Notes: a model not told the origin generated them from the sequence alone. A stretch of DNA of 64,000 bases from JBGSMF01 sp964651475 (GCA_964651475.1 CAZYXV010000001.1:1-64000), one strand, 5' to 3'. Numbered from the stretch's first letter, positions 7,959 through 16,108 are shown. Program-made: numbers and translations.

Positions 7959-8843
7959 TCACCTATCTAGCCAGCGCGCCAGGATAGTATCCAGCGCGCC
8001 GTCCGCTTCCAGTTTCATCAACGCCCGGTTGAGCGCCGTCTGCAAGCGGGGACTATCAGCGCGCACGGCGATAGCCAATGGATAGGGTTGAACCGACCCC
8101 GGCAAGATACTAAATTCGGGCCGTTTTGCTACAGCCTGCCGCGCCCACACTGCGTCGGCGATGGCCGCATCCGCCGCTCCGCTTGCCACGGCCTCTAATG
8201 CCAGCTCTGCCGAATCGCGCTCTATCAACGTCACGCCAGGCGTGCGGCGCGCGATTTGCCGGGCAGCGGCGTCCGCCTCCGAGCCAAGCTCCACCGCGAT
8301 GCGCTGGCCTCCTAAATCGGTACACGGATTCACACGGACGAACACGGAAGAATTTTTAGAATCCGTACAATCCGCGTTCATCTGTGTCCTGAGCACGACT
8401 TGGCCGGCGTCGAAATACGCGCCGGTGTATATAAATTCGGCCACCCGCGCCGGGTCATTTTCCAGCGCGCCGATGAGGGCATCGCATTGCTTCATGCGCA
8501 GCGCATCGTAAGCGCCATCGTAGCCCACCGGCACGAACTGCGCCTGCACACCCATCGCTTCGGCCAGCCTGCGCCCAAGATCAACGTTCAATCCCATATA
8601 TTGCCCTTGCCCATCCACTGCCGCGAACGGCCAATCATTTGAATCCACCCCAAAGCGAATCGTTCCTTCATCGTGCACTTGCTGCCACATATCCTGGCGC
8701 GGGCCGGCCAACCACTCCCGCGCCAGCCTGAGCGCGCCCGGCCCCCAGTCCAAAATAAAAGTAACAGAAAGCAAAAAGCAGAAAACGGAAAGCAGGGGTG
8801 CCTTCCACCTTCCACCTTCTACTTTCCACTTTCTACCCTCCAC
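7959..8843 (-). CDS. Family 3 extracellular solute-binding protein with repeat-derived insert
   Basis: Secreted or lipid-free periplasmic-type binding protein (SBP_bac_3), 294 residues from a GTG start. The binding domain runs from about residue 55 (GTIRFGVDSNDWPFA) to the C-terminus (ADGALDTILARWLDR), consistent with amino-acid or polar-solute binding. Two oddities: the signal-like N-terminus is encoded by low-complexity repeat DNA (8755-8843), so the true start is uncertain; and about 21 residues between QVVLRTQ and DLGGQRIAVE come from a dispersed repeat read in frame (8323-8389). No ABC permease or ATPase lies nearby. The gene begins 4 bases after the upstream glycosidase, so they probably share a transcript. 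Function after the insertion is unproven. Confidence 0.75.
   Translation of the reverse strand: MEGRKWKVEGGRWKAPLLSVFCFLLSVTFILDWGPGALRLAREWLAGPRQDMWQQVHDEGTIRFGVDSNDWPFAAVDGQGQYMGLNVDLGRRLAEAMGVQAQFVPVGYDGAYDALRMKQCDALIGALENDPARVAEFIYTGAYFDAGQVVLRTQMNADCTDSKNSSVFVRVNPCTDLGGQRIAVELGSEADAAARQIARRTPGVTLIERDSAELALEAVASGAADAAIADAVWARQAVAKRPEFSILPGSVQPYPLAIAVRADSPRLQTALNRALMKLEADGALDTILARWLDR
8323..8389. repeat. Dispersed repeat read in frame inside the binding-protein gene
   Basis: Words CACGGATTCACACGGACGAA, AACACGGA and CCGCGTTCATCTGTG are those of an intergenic repeat also represented at 13971-14039. The segment keeps the reading frame and inserts about 21 residues before DLGGQRIAVE. Confidence 0.6.
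8755..8843. repeat. Low-complexity repeat forming the start of the binding-protein gene
   Basis: AGAAAGCAAAAAGCAGAAAA-type and CCACCTTCCACCTTCTACTT-type runs. Read on the minus strand the first gives a hydrophobic stretch (LLSVFCFLLSV) that mimics a signal peptide. Confidence 0.5.
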
Positions 8844-8846
8844 CTT

Positions 8847-9947
8847 TTACCTCGTATACTTTTGCACTTCCAGATAAATCGGCTTGGGCTGGAATGTGGG
8901 TGAAACAAACGTAAAATTATCCTGGTAGCCGTGCTGCGCCCGGGGCAGCCGGAAATCCCACACCGCCACGACCTTGCACCAGGGCCAGTTGCGCCTGGCC
9001 CACTCGTAAGCGCCCAGCGTATACTGCACGCGCTGCGCGGGCGTCACGCTGTAAATCCAGCGCGGGCTATCGTTCCATCCCGTCTCCGTGATATAGACGA
9101 ATTTGCCAGCGTCGCCGTTATTTTCCATCACCTGGCGCAACAACTCGACGCGCCTCAAGTTCAGGCGGTCCGGCGCTGGCTCTTGCTCAGGCGGATTCTT
9201 TAACCCGTAGCTGTGCGCCGCCAATCCGTCAAAATAATTCGCCGCGCCAGCCTCGTACATGCGCTGCAAGTAAATCAGGTCATTCGTCCCGTGGGGGCTG
9301 CCTTCCGGCTCCATGGTGGGCGCCAGCGCGCCCGCCAGCACCACAACGTTGGGATTGGCCTCCTTGGCGCGCGTGTAAGCGACCCTGAGCAATTCCGTAT
9401 AGGCCGCCGCGTCAGGCGGGCGCAGGCCCCACTCGAAAGCCAAGTTCGGCTCGTTCCAGATGATGACGTGGTTCACGCGCCCGGCATAGTGCGCTGCAAA
9501 GGCGTACACAAAATCGCCAAAATCGGCATAGTGTTGGGGATCAATATAATTAAGCGTGGTTTCCTGTTCGAGGGGATCGGGCCGCACCCAGGCCGGCACC
9601 AGCCCCAGGCGCGCGATGACGGTCAACCCTTGCGCCTGCGCGTGTTTCACAATCGTATCGGAATGGCCCCACGAAAATTGCCCGCGCGACGGCTCGATGT
9701 AGGTCCAGGGGAAAAACTCGACCATCCACGGCGCACCCATCTCACGCACCATCTCCAGCGTGTGTTGAATCTTCCAGTATTCCACTTCGTCGGTCAGGCG
9801 CGTGTGGACGCCCACCAGCGGATTGCTGGTGTAAACCGTCTGCGGCGGGCCGGGTGTCACCAGCAAGCCGGGCGGCGATTCAAACGCCCACAGCACAATC
9901 AGCAACAAAATCAAGCGTTTTGCCGCGTCAAAGCGAATACGGCTCAT
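8847..9947 (-). CDS. Secreted clan GH-A glycoside hydrolase (GH39/GH5-like)
   Basis: Exported TIM-barrel glycosidase of 366 residues. The ATG at 9947 has AGGGG 5 bases upstream; longer in-frame starts would run into the esterase gene on the other strand. A signal peptide covers about residues 8-30 (KRLILLLIVLWAF). Catalytic acid/base is in IIWNEPN and the nucleophile in VYITETGWN, the spacing seen in retaining clan GH-A enzymes of the GH39/GH5 type; residues 50-110 (VHTRLTDEVEYWK, PWMVEFFPWTYIEP) fit the same fold. The substrate is a beta-linked glycan, otherwise unknown. It is likely cotranscribed with the solute-binding protein 4 bases downstream. Confidence 0.8.
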   Translation of the reverse strand: MSRIRFDAAKRLILLLIVLWAFESPPGLLVTPGPPQTVYTSNPLVGVHTRLTDEVEYWKIQHTLEMVREMGAPWMVEFFPWTYIEPSRGQFSWGHSDTIVKHAQAQGLTVIARLGLVPAWVRPDPLEQETTLNYIDPQHYADFGDFVYAFAAHYAGRVNHVIIWNEPNLAFEWGLRPPDAAAYTELLRVAYTRAKEANPNVVVLAGALAPTMEPEGSPHGTNDLIYLQRMYEAGAANYFDGLAAHSYGLKNPPEQEPAPDRLNLRRVELLRQVMENNGDAGKFVYITETGWNDSPRWIYSVTPAQRVQYTLGAYEWARRNWPWCKVVAVWDFRLPRAQHGYQDNFTFVSPTFQPKPIYLEVQKYTR

Positions 9948-9995
9948 ATCATCCCCTGGCGGCGCGCTGGCGGCCCCCCCGCGACTGTACGAGGG

Positions 9996-10024
9996 TTGAC
10001 GCTCGCGCCAAAACAGGCTATACT
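9996..10024 (+). promoter_or_regulatory. Sigma70-type promoter for the esterase gene
   Basis: TTGACG (9996-10001), a 17-base spacer and TATACT (10019-10024). The predicted leader is about 20 bases and the ATG is at 10050, with AAAGGA just upstream. Confidence 0.65.
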
Positions 10025-10049
10025 TTTCAAATAAAGAAAAAGGAATACG

Positions 10050-10847
10050 ATGGCAAATTATCCACCCCCCACCCCCGATCCATTCGACTATGCCGGCAAT
10101 GACGTGGGCGTGCTCATGATTCACGGCTTTACGGGCAGTCCCTCCGAGATGCGTCCGATGGGCAAATATCTTGCCGCGCAGGGATACACTGTGCTTGGCC
10201 CGCTGCTGCCGGGGCACGGCCTCACCTGGCAAGACATGAATCGCTGCAGGTGGCAGGAATGGGGCCAGGCTGTGGAACAGGCTTACCAGGAGTTAAAAGC
10301 GCGCTGCCGCGCCGTCTGCGTTACTGGCGGTTCGATGGGCGGGCTGCTCACATTGTACCTGGCCGAGCGCCACCCCGAAATTCCCGCCATCATCCCCATG
10401 GCGCCCGCAATCAAAACGACCAATCCGCTTGCCCCCTTGGCCTGGCTGCTCAAGTATTTCGTCCAATTTTCACCCTACGACCCCGAACGCGATGGCGACG
10501 ATTTGAGCGATCCCGAAGCGCGCAAACGCGACCTGTGGTCATATATGGGCACGCCCGTGGCCGCGGCGGAACAACTTGTCCAGCTCCAACGTACAGTGAA
10601 ACGTGACCTGCACAAGGTTGCCATGCCCACTCTCCTCTTGCACGGTATGCGCGACCGGACCATCAAACCATCCAGCTCTCAATATGTTTTCGATCACATC
10701 GCTTCGCAAGATAAAGAGTTAATCTGGCTGCACAACTCGGGGCATTGTTTGTGGGTAGATAGCGAAAAAGAGCAGGCGTGGCAAAAAGCGCACCAACTCA
10801 TTGCAAAGAACACAAATGACGCCACAGCAGCCCCAACGCTGAGGTAG
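10050..10847 (+). CDS. Alpha/beta hydrolase, carboxylesterase (Est30-like)
   Basis: Cytoplasmic serine esterase of 265 residues acting on short-chain esters or monoacylglycerols. The oxyanion-region motif HGFTGSP (about 25-31), the nucleophile elbow TGGSMGG (Ser95), the acid in GMRDRTI and the base in NSGHCLWVD form the catalytic triad. It matches the Est30/YvaK carboxylesterase family in length and motif order. It is a monocistronic unit behind its own promoter, and its last 50 bases overlap the 3' end of the convergent cinA gene. Confidence 0.88.
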   Translation: MANYPPPTPDPFDYAGNDVGVLMIHGFTGSPSEMRPMGKYLAAQGYTVLGPLLPGHGLTWQDMNRCRWQEWGQAVEQAYQELKARCRAVCVTGGSMGGLLTLYLAERHPEIPAIIPMAPAIKTTNPLAPLAWLLKYFVQFSPYDPERDGDDLSDPEARKRDLWSYMGTPVAAAEQLVQLQRTVKRDLHKVAMPTLLLHGMRDRTIKPSSSQYVFDHIASQDKELIWLHNSGHCLWVDSEKEQAWQKAHQLIAKNTNDATAAPTLR

Positions 10848-11964
10848 CGCCCCACTCGGCGGCCAGCTTGGGGTGGCCAGCAAAGCTGCGCGATTGGGTC
10901 TGCGAGCCGTAAAGCGTTGTCAACGCGAGCGCAATGTGCAAGGCAGCGCCTTTTTCCGCCGCCTGTTCCACCACCACCCCCAATACCACATCTACGTCAG
11001 ACGATTGGCGCATTACCTCGACGGCCTTGTCCAACGGCGCGCCCAGTGAGGGCAGTACCAGCCCGTGATGAAAAATGCCTTCCGCGCCCGGCACCGAGGC
11101 CAGCCGCCCCGCCAGCTGGCCGCCTGTGCCCTGCTCCAACGTGAGCAGCTTGAGGTTGCGTTCACTCAGCAAGCGCACCGCCACGGACTCGATGGCCTCT
11201 TCGTCTGCGCCATAAACATTATCGGGCAACACTTGACGCACGCGCGCCTCGACGGGCGCGATCAATGCGCGCGCCTGGTCTTGAGTGGCGGCTCTGGCCG
11301 TGATGCGCACATCGGTCTGGGCGGGATGCGCCGACAGCCCGACGGTTGGGTTGGCTTGCTGCTCCAGGTCGGCGATTGCCGCGTCTATGCGGCTTTCACC
11401 CAGCCCAATGACGTGCACATTGCGCACCACGATCACCTGATCCAGCGCCAACTTTTGACGCAGCAAGGGCAGCACCGCGCGCTCCATCAAGTATTCCATC
11501 TCGCGCGGCACGCCCGGCAGGCTGATAACAAGACGCCGCTCGTGCTCCACAAAAAAAGCGGGCGCTGTGCCAACCGGGTTTTCGATAGCCACAGCGCGAT
11601 CTGGGATGCAGGCCTGCTGGCGGTTATTGTCGCTCATTGGGATACCATAGCTGCGAAAACGCGCCGCAATTTGATCGAGCAACTCGGGTCGAAAGACAAG
11701 CTCGACACCGATTGCGTCGGCCACGGCCTGGCGCGTCACGTCATCCACCGTCGGGCCTAACCCACCCGTCGTGATAATCACGTCAGAACGCTCCAGCGCC
11801 CGGCGCAGCGCCTCGGCCATGCGCCCGACGTTATCACCCACAGTGGTCTTGTAGTACAAATTTAGCCCGATCGAGCGCAATTGCCGGGCGATAAAAGCGG
11901 AATTTGTATCCACGGCTTCGCCCAATAACAATTCGCTGCCGGTGACAATGATTTCAGCCTGCAT
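10798..11964 (-). CDS. cinA: CinA family protein with a degenerate C-terminal domain
   Basis: Cytosolic protein of 388 residues. The N-terminal molybdopterin-binding-like (COG1058) domain is well preserved: EIIVTGSELLLGEAVDTN, TTGGLGPTVDDVT, LPGVPREMEYL. The C-terminal CinA/PncC domain, which in active members deamidates NMN, is degraded: the family A-E-S-C-T-G-G motif reads LEQGTGG and the usual Y-S-N-x-x-K segment is missing. It probably keeps only the ADP-ribose pyrophosphatase-type N-terminal activity (inference). The start overlaps the end of the upstream corrinoid-reactivator gene by 11 bases, so the two are translationally coupled. The 3' end overlaps the esterase gene by 50 bases. Confidence 0.85.
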   Translation of the reverse strand: MQAEIIVTGSELLLGEAVDTNSAFIARQLRSIGLNLYYKTTVGDNVGRMAEALRRALERSDVIITTGGLGPTVDDVTRQAVADAIGVELVFRPELLDQIAARFRSYGIPMSDNNRQQACIPDRAVAIENPVGTAPAFFVEHERRLVISLPGVPREMEYLMERAVLPLLRQKLALDQVIVVRNVHVIGLGESRIDAAIADLEQQANPTVGLSAHPAQTDVRITARAATQDQARALIAPVEARVRQVLPDNVYGADEEAIESVAVRLLSERNLKLLTLEQGTGGQLAGRLASVPGAEGIFHHGLVLPSLGAPLDKAVEVMRQSSDVDVVLGVVVEQAAEKGAALHIALALTTLYGSQTQSRSFAGHPKLAAEWGATSALGLLWRHLCSLQ

Positions 11965-13888
11965 CCACCTTATCTCCCAGATCCAAGGACTGGAGCGTCC
12001 TGCTCACAGACGGGAACTTGTCAATGTCTGTGTGCGGTACAAACAGAGCGGCGGTGAAGGCGTCGTAGAACATGTTGTCTGCGGACAATTCAAGATACGA
12101 CAGCCTGGCGGCGGCCGCGGCGATTTCAGCGCGCGCTTTGCGCGAGAGGAGAGCCATATACGCGCCGAGCACGGAAGTATTGCCCAGGAATCGAAATCGC
12201 TCCCAGGGCAAATCTGGCAAGAGTCCAATTTGGATGGCTTTTTCGATGTCGAGATGCTGCCCAAAAGCGCCGGCCACCAGCACCTCCGCCACGTCGTGTT
12301 CCAGGCTCAATCCAAGCGACGAAGCCAATACGCTGCACCCGGCGTAAATGGCGGCTTTGGTGCGTATCAGGTTATCAACGTCCACTTTGGTAATCACAAT
12401 ATCGCGCCCGTCCGCCGCCGCATCGCCCCACACCACCACGTATTCGCCGCCGTGTTCGCCAGGGCGCACTCGATTGGAGGGAAGCGACAGGTTAAAGTTG
12501 CCCCCCTTGTCCACCACGCCTGTCATCCACAACTCGCCTAGCAACGCGATGAGGCCGCTGCCGCATAGCCCGCGCGGCTTTTCGCCGCCAATCACTCGCA
12601 CCGTCGGCTCAAAGGTCTGAGCGTCAATCCAGACTTGCTCAATGGCGCCCGCTGTGGCGCGCATGCCGAACGTCACGCCGGCGCCTTCAAAAGCCGGCCC
12701 CGCGCTGGCGGCGCAACTGATGAGCCAGCTGCCGTCCCCCAGAACAATTTCGGCATTCGTGCCCGCATCCAAGAATAACCTGAGATGGCCAGCTTCGGCC
12801 AACCCCGAACTCACCACGCCCGCCGTAATATCCGATCCGACGTAAGAAGCCACACCCGGCAGGCAATCGAGCGATGCCTGGGGATGAATACATAATCCCA
12901 CGTCGGCGGCCACCAGCGGCGGGATATGATTAACCGTCGGCACGAACGGGCTTTTACGAATGACATCGGGCGGCAGCGCCAGAAACAAGTGCATCATGGT
13001 AGTGTTGGCGGCCACCGTGGCCTTGTAAATCTGATCGGGTGAGATATGGTGGCGGCGGGCCAATTGTTCGATCAGGCGATTGAGCGTGCCAACCACCAGC
13101 CCCTGCAATTCTTGCAAGCCGCCGTCTTTGCCGGCGTAGATGATGCGGCTGATCACATCTTCGCCGCGCCTGACCTGTTGATTGTAATCGGCGGCCGTAT
13201 CTATCACTTCGCCCGTGTGCAGGTTCACCAGGTAAACAACATTGCTCGTGGTGCCGATGTCAATGGCCACGCCCCACACCGTATCCACGTAACCGGGCTG
13301 CACGGCGATCAGGCGCGGCGGGCCGGAGGGCGACTGCCACGTATCCAGTTCCACAATCGCCGTCACGTCCCACTCCCCCTCGCGCAAGGCGGCGCTCAAG
13401 TTGCGCAAAACGCCCAATTCTGCCGTGATGCCAAAGAGACTATGCTGCGCTTGCAGCGCCCGCGCCAGGCGCGCCAGATCATCCGTGTTATCAGCGTACG
13501 ACGGCGGATCCACCCGCGCGTAAAAAGCGCACACGGATTGATCGCGCGCGGGATCGTACGCAAACGGCAATTTGACCTTGGCCGCCGACTTGTCGCTGGT
13601 CAATCGCCGTTCGACCTTTTCTTGCGGCGTGACGGTGATGAGCACGTCCCCTTCAATCACCGTCTGGCACGCCAGCGACCAGCCCGCCTGCACGTCGTCC
13701 GCCGAGAGGCGCAACGTGCTGCGGCGGCGCACCGGGCCGCTCTCGACGATTACGGCACAACGCCCACAGCGCCCTTGCCCGCCGCACGGCTGGGTAATAT
13801 CCACACCCGCCTTTTGCGCCGCTTCGCTAATCAGCGTGCCGTGGGGAACCTGGACTATGATGCCACCCGGGTTGAAAACGACTTGCAT
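11954..13888 (-). CDS. acsV: Corrinoid protein reductive activator (RACo/AcsV type)
   Basis: ASKHA-fold ATPase with an N-terminal [2Fe-2S] ferredoxin domain, 644 residues. It uses ATP to push electrons onto the Co(II) corrinoid of the AcsCD protein, returning it to Co(I). Cluster ligands Cys35, Cys41, Cys44 and Cys74 (CGGQGRCGRC ... LAC) are visible. A linker and middle domain follow, and the ASKHA core begins near residue 210 with VAIDIGTTSNVVYL and continues through FLDAGTNAEIVLGDG and VAGAFGQHLD. The start is fixed by the ferredoxin motif position. It lies downstream of acsC, separated by a 450-base repeat region, and may be a separate transcript together with cinA. Family assignment is strong; the symbol follows acetogen naming. 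Confidence 0.88.
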   Translation of the reverse strand: MQVVFNPGGIIVQVPHGTLISEAAQKAGVDITQPCGGQGRCGRCAVIVESGPVRRRSTLRLSADDVQAGWSLACQTVIEGDVLITVTPQEKVERRLTSDKSAAKVKLPFAYDPARDQSVCAFYARVDPPSYADNTDDLARLARALQAQHSLFGITAELGVLRNLSAALREGEWDVTAIVELDTWQSPSGPPRLIAVQPGYVDTVWGVAIDIGTTSNVVYLVNLHTGEVIDTAADYNQQVRRGEDVISRIIYAGKDGGLQELQGLVVGTLNRLIEQLARRHHISPDQIYKATVAANTTMMHLFLALPPDVIRKSPFVPTVNHIPPLVAADVGLCIHPQASLDCLPGVASYVGSDITAGVVSSGLAEAGHLRLFLDAGTNAEIVLGDGSWLISCAASAGPAFEGAGVTFGMRATAGAIEQVWIDAQTFEPTVRVIGGEKPRGLCGSGLIALLGELWMTGVVDKGGNFNLSLPSNRVRPGEHGGEYVVVWGDAAADGRDIVITKVDVDNLIRTKAAIYAGCSVLASSLGLSLEHDVAEVLVAGAFGQHLDIEKAIQIGLLPDLPWERFRFLGNTSVLGAYMALLSRKARAEIAAAAARLSYLELSADNMFYDAFTAALFVPHTDIDKFPSVSRTLQSLDLGDKVDAG

Positions 13889-13970
13889 AATTCATCCAGA
13901 CCAATCCGGCAAAACAACAATAGGCGTTGGTCATCGTTTCGGCCACCCTCTGGCACGGTGACCAAGTATG

Positions 13971-14039
13971 ATCCACAGATGGGCACAGATGAACACACAT
14001 GTCAGCTTTCCTCTGTGAAAATCTGCGTAATCTGCGGAT
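13971..14039. repeat. Dispersed repeat with 10-base terminal inverted repeats
   Basis: ATCCACAGAT (13971-13980) and ATCTGCGGAT (14030-14039) are inverted with one mismatch. Interior words (CACAGATGAACACA, CTGTGAAAATCTGCG) match the class read in frame at 8323-8389. Confidence 0.6.
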
Positions 14040-14108
14040 TGTTGAATTTGCCTGGCAGAAACGAGAATCATAGCCCAACAATACTATACTCGCATAACCA
14101 AGCGCACA

Positions 14109-14183
14109 AGAGCCTATCCGACCCCATAGCTCTTTGTCCAACAAGAGGACATTCTGCTCCGAGCGCGGCTTCGGATAGGCTCT
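14109..14183. repeat. 75-base element with perfect 13-base inverted termini
   Basis: AGAGCCTATCCGA (14109-14121) is the exact reverse complement of TCGGATAGGCTCT (14171-14183). It has no coding capacity and is a candidate non-autonomous miniature element. No second copy was seen in the window. Confidence 0.65.
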
Positions 14184-14213
14184 CATCGGCAAAGCCCGGT
14201 CTATCGCCGCGGC

Positions 14214-14300
14214 CTAGCAGGTTGTCGGAGTGGCCAACGCATCCCAATGCGTTGGGGGGCTGGCATAGAGACGCCAGCCTGCTCTCCGACAGGCTGCCAG
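14214..14300. repeat. CTAGCAG-type palindromic element, copy B
   Basis: CTAGCAGGTTGTCGGAG at the left and CTCTCCGACAGGCTGCCAG at the right form terminal inverted repeats. Between them are two hairpins: CCAACGCAT/ATGCGTTGG (14234-14255) and GGCTGGC/GCCAGCC (14258-14279). It lies just downstream of acsC and may stabilise or end its mRNA. Confidence 0.75.
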
Positions 14301-14338
14301 CGCGGCAAGGACGGGCTATATTATCTTCGTCTTGAAAA

Positions 14339-15715
14339 TTACGCCGCTGCCCACACCGTCTTGAGAAAGGCCGGAATGTCCACCGCCTCGCGGGGGCCGA
14401 CCATGATCTTCCAATCGGGCAACTCGGCTTCCAACTCGCCCGAAAGAACGGCGACGGCGCCCGGAATAACTACCTTGCGATGAGCCACCTTGTCGGCAAC
14501 ACCGGTCGTCTTGACCGTCTTGGCAATCTTTTCCGAATCGAACTTGCCGGCGGCCCAGGCGGTGAGCACGCTCATGCCTTCCGCATCGGCAATCAACAGC
14601 CAGGCCGGGAATCCGCCGCCTTCCACCTCGTTCGCCACTGAAAAGTAGGTGATGGAAAAATTGGTAGTGACCAGCACTGGCGATTCGGGCTTGGGGTTAT
14701 TGATCTCGTAAATGCCCGGCAGCACCTGGATAGGCTTTTGCGGGTCAGTGTAAATATTCTGGCGCAGCACCAACAAGGGATACAGCAATGCCGGGCTAAA
14801 GTGATCCAAGACAATAAACCCGCCATACTTGGCAATGTGCTGCGCGGCCAGTGCGCCTTCCAGCTCCGCGCCATCTGGACCTTCGCCGGGGAAGGTGATG
14901 AGCGGAAAGCCCACCGCGCGCTGCGTCTGCTTGATCGCCAATCGGCGTATCTGCGTGGCGAGTTGCAAGCTCCCCGCAAAGTCGCGCACACCCAGGTCAA
15001 GCACCAGGTCTTCCAGGCCGGCTTGTTTCACCTGGTCGGCCAGATTCGCCAACGCCTGCAAGTCACCCTTGCCCTTGAGCACCAACGGCGCCTTTTTAGC
15101 CTTGGCCAATTCGGCCATGGCCTGCCAGTTGCTCTCGTCGGCGGCGTATAGCAGCGGCGTGATTCCAGCGCTCGCCGCCAGCCCGGCTTCCATCATCGCC
15201 TTGTCAGACGCGATCAAGATAAGGGGCATCTTGACCGCCGCCGCCGCTTTGACCGCAGCAGCAAATTTGGCCGCATCGCCCGACGCGGCTTCTACCGCCA
15301 GGCCATCCACCGCCAGTTTAATGCCAACGTAATCCACCTGGTAATCGGCTATTGTCTTGGCCAGGGCGGCCAGCTCGTCAGCCGCCAGCGTATCCTTGAC
15401 GCGAATGAACAAGCCGGGGCGATTGAAAAAGGTTTTTTCGTGGCGGAACAACACGATCTCGTTGCCCGCCTGCACTTTGCGGTCGCCGGCTTCCAACGCC
15501 ACCAGGCGCACTGGCGGCGCCGACGACGACTCTAGTTTTTCCTTCGCTTCGTCGCTTACGTACTTGCACAGCTTGAGTTCGGCCTGCTTGGCGGCCAATT
15601 TCATGGCAAACGCCAGGCAAGTTGGAAAGCCGCACTCTTTGCAATTCGCCTTGGGGTGCGGCGGTTTCAGTCCGCCGGGCAAGAGTTTATAGATTTCAAG
15701 TCCAGAGAGTGCCAT
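14339..15715 (-). CDS. acsC: CODH/ACS corrinoid iron-sulfur protein, large subunit
   Basis: Gamma subunit of the corrinoid Fe-S protein, 458 residues. With AcsD it carries the methyl group from methyl-THF to the A-cluster of AcsB. The N-terminal domain binds a 4Fe-4S cluster through Cys25, Cys28, Cys33 and Cys50 (CKECGFPTC ... C); a TIM barrel follows (about 90-320) and the C-terminal corrinoid-binding region includes VLPGIYEINNP and VLTAWAAGKFDSEKIAK. The ATG at 15715 follows AAGGAG; the longer in-frame start would translate repeat DNA. It lies about 100 bases after the NifU-like gene, with repeats between them. Confidence 0.95.
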   Translation of the reverse strand: MALSGLEIYKLLPGGLKPPHPKANCKECGFPTCLAFAMKLAAKQAELKLCKYVSDEAKEKLESSSAPPVRLVALEAGDRKVQAGNEIVLFRHEKTFFNRPGLFIRVKDTLAADELAALAKTIADYQVDYVGIKLAVDGLAVEAASGDAAKFAAAVKAAAAVKMPLILIASDKAMMEAGLAASAGITPLLYAADESNWQAMAELAKAKKAPLVLKGKGDLQALANLADQVKQAGLEDLVLDLGVRDFAGSLQLATQIRRLAIKQTQRAVGFPLITFPGEGPDGAELEGALAAQHIAKYGGFIVLDHFSPALLYPLLVLRQNIYTDPQKPIQVLPGIYEINNPKPESPVLVTTNFSITYFSVANEVEGGGFPAWLLIADAEGMSVLTAWAAGKFDSEKIAKTVKTTGVADKVAHRKVVIPGAVAVLSGELEAELPDWKIMVGPREAVDIPAFLKTVWAAA

Positions 15716-15734
15716 AGTGTTCTCCTTGCGTTTT

Positions 15735-15819
15735 GACAAGGTGACAAGGTGACAAGGCGACAAGAAGAAAGACGTTTTACGCGTCTCCTTGTCTCCCTCT
15801 CTCCTGGTCTCCTTGTCTC
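15735..15819. repeat. 8-base tandem repeat plus related inverted copy
   Basis: GACAAGGT is repeated about 3.75 times at 15735-15764, and CTCCTTGTCTC-type words on the other side (15783-15819) are its inverted counterpart. The inverted copy begins at the stop codon of the NifU-like gene (TCA at 15818-15820). It could fold as a long imperfect hairpin upstream of the acsC ribosome-binding site. Confidence 0.6.
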
Positions 15820-16054
15820 AAACAGCTTCAACCGATTTAATATTCGGGAACAGGTCGCGTATGGTGCGCTCGACAATGTGCGTCAAGGTCCACGGCATCA
15901 ACGGACAACCTTCGCACGCGCCGCCCAGGTGCACTTTGACGTGCTCCCCGTCAAACGCAACCAGTTCGACCATGCCGTTGTGATAGATTTCCGCATAGTG
16001 GCTGATCGTTTCGACCAGGTCTTGCATGCGCTTGTATTCGTCTACTGCATTCAT
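15818..16054 (-). CDS. NifU-like Fe-S scaffold domain protein
   Basis: Small cytosolic protein of 78 residues consisting only of a NifU C-terminal-type domain. The cluster-binding CEGC pair (Cys47, Cys50) follows the typical strand VKVHLGGA. Such proteins assemble or carry Fe-S clusters. Its place between the half-ferritin and acsC suggests it serves maturation of the many clusters in CODH, AcsB and AcsC (inference). The ATG at 16054 follows GGGA by 8 bases; a GTG one codon upstream is possible. The TGA stop runs directly into repeat DNA. Confidence 0.82.
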   Translation of the reverse strand: MNAVDEYKRMQDLVETISHYAEIYHNGMVELVAFDGEHVKVHLGGACEGCPLMPWTLTHIVERTIRDLFPNIKSVEAV

Positions 16055-16108
16055 CACTTTTCCCTAACCGCTCGTGTCTGACGCCAGGACTAGAGCGGAA
16101 TGTTCTGG

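Larger units (their letters stand above)
13889..14338. other. Repeat-filled intergenic region between acsC and acsV
   Basis: No gene seen. Three different palindromic elements follow one another (13971-14039, 14109-14183, 14214-14300). No convincing promoter for acsV was found, although TATAGT and TATGAT words occur on the minus strand near 14050-14090. Confidence 0.6.

Noticed and set aside
9948..10232. N-terminal extension of the GH-A glycosidase
   Set aside because: It would overlap the esterase gene and its promoter on the opposite strand; the ATG at 9947 has a good ribosome-binding site and a signal peptide directly after it.
13046..14335. A 429-residue plus-strand frame opposite the acsV gene
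   Set aside because: It is an antisense shadow: the minus strand carries an unmistakable ferredoxin-ASKHA protein, and the plus-strand product has no known features and runs into repeats.
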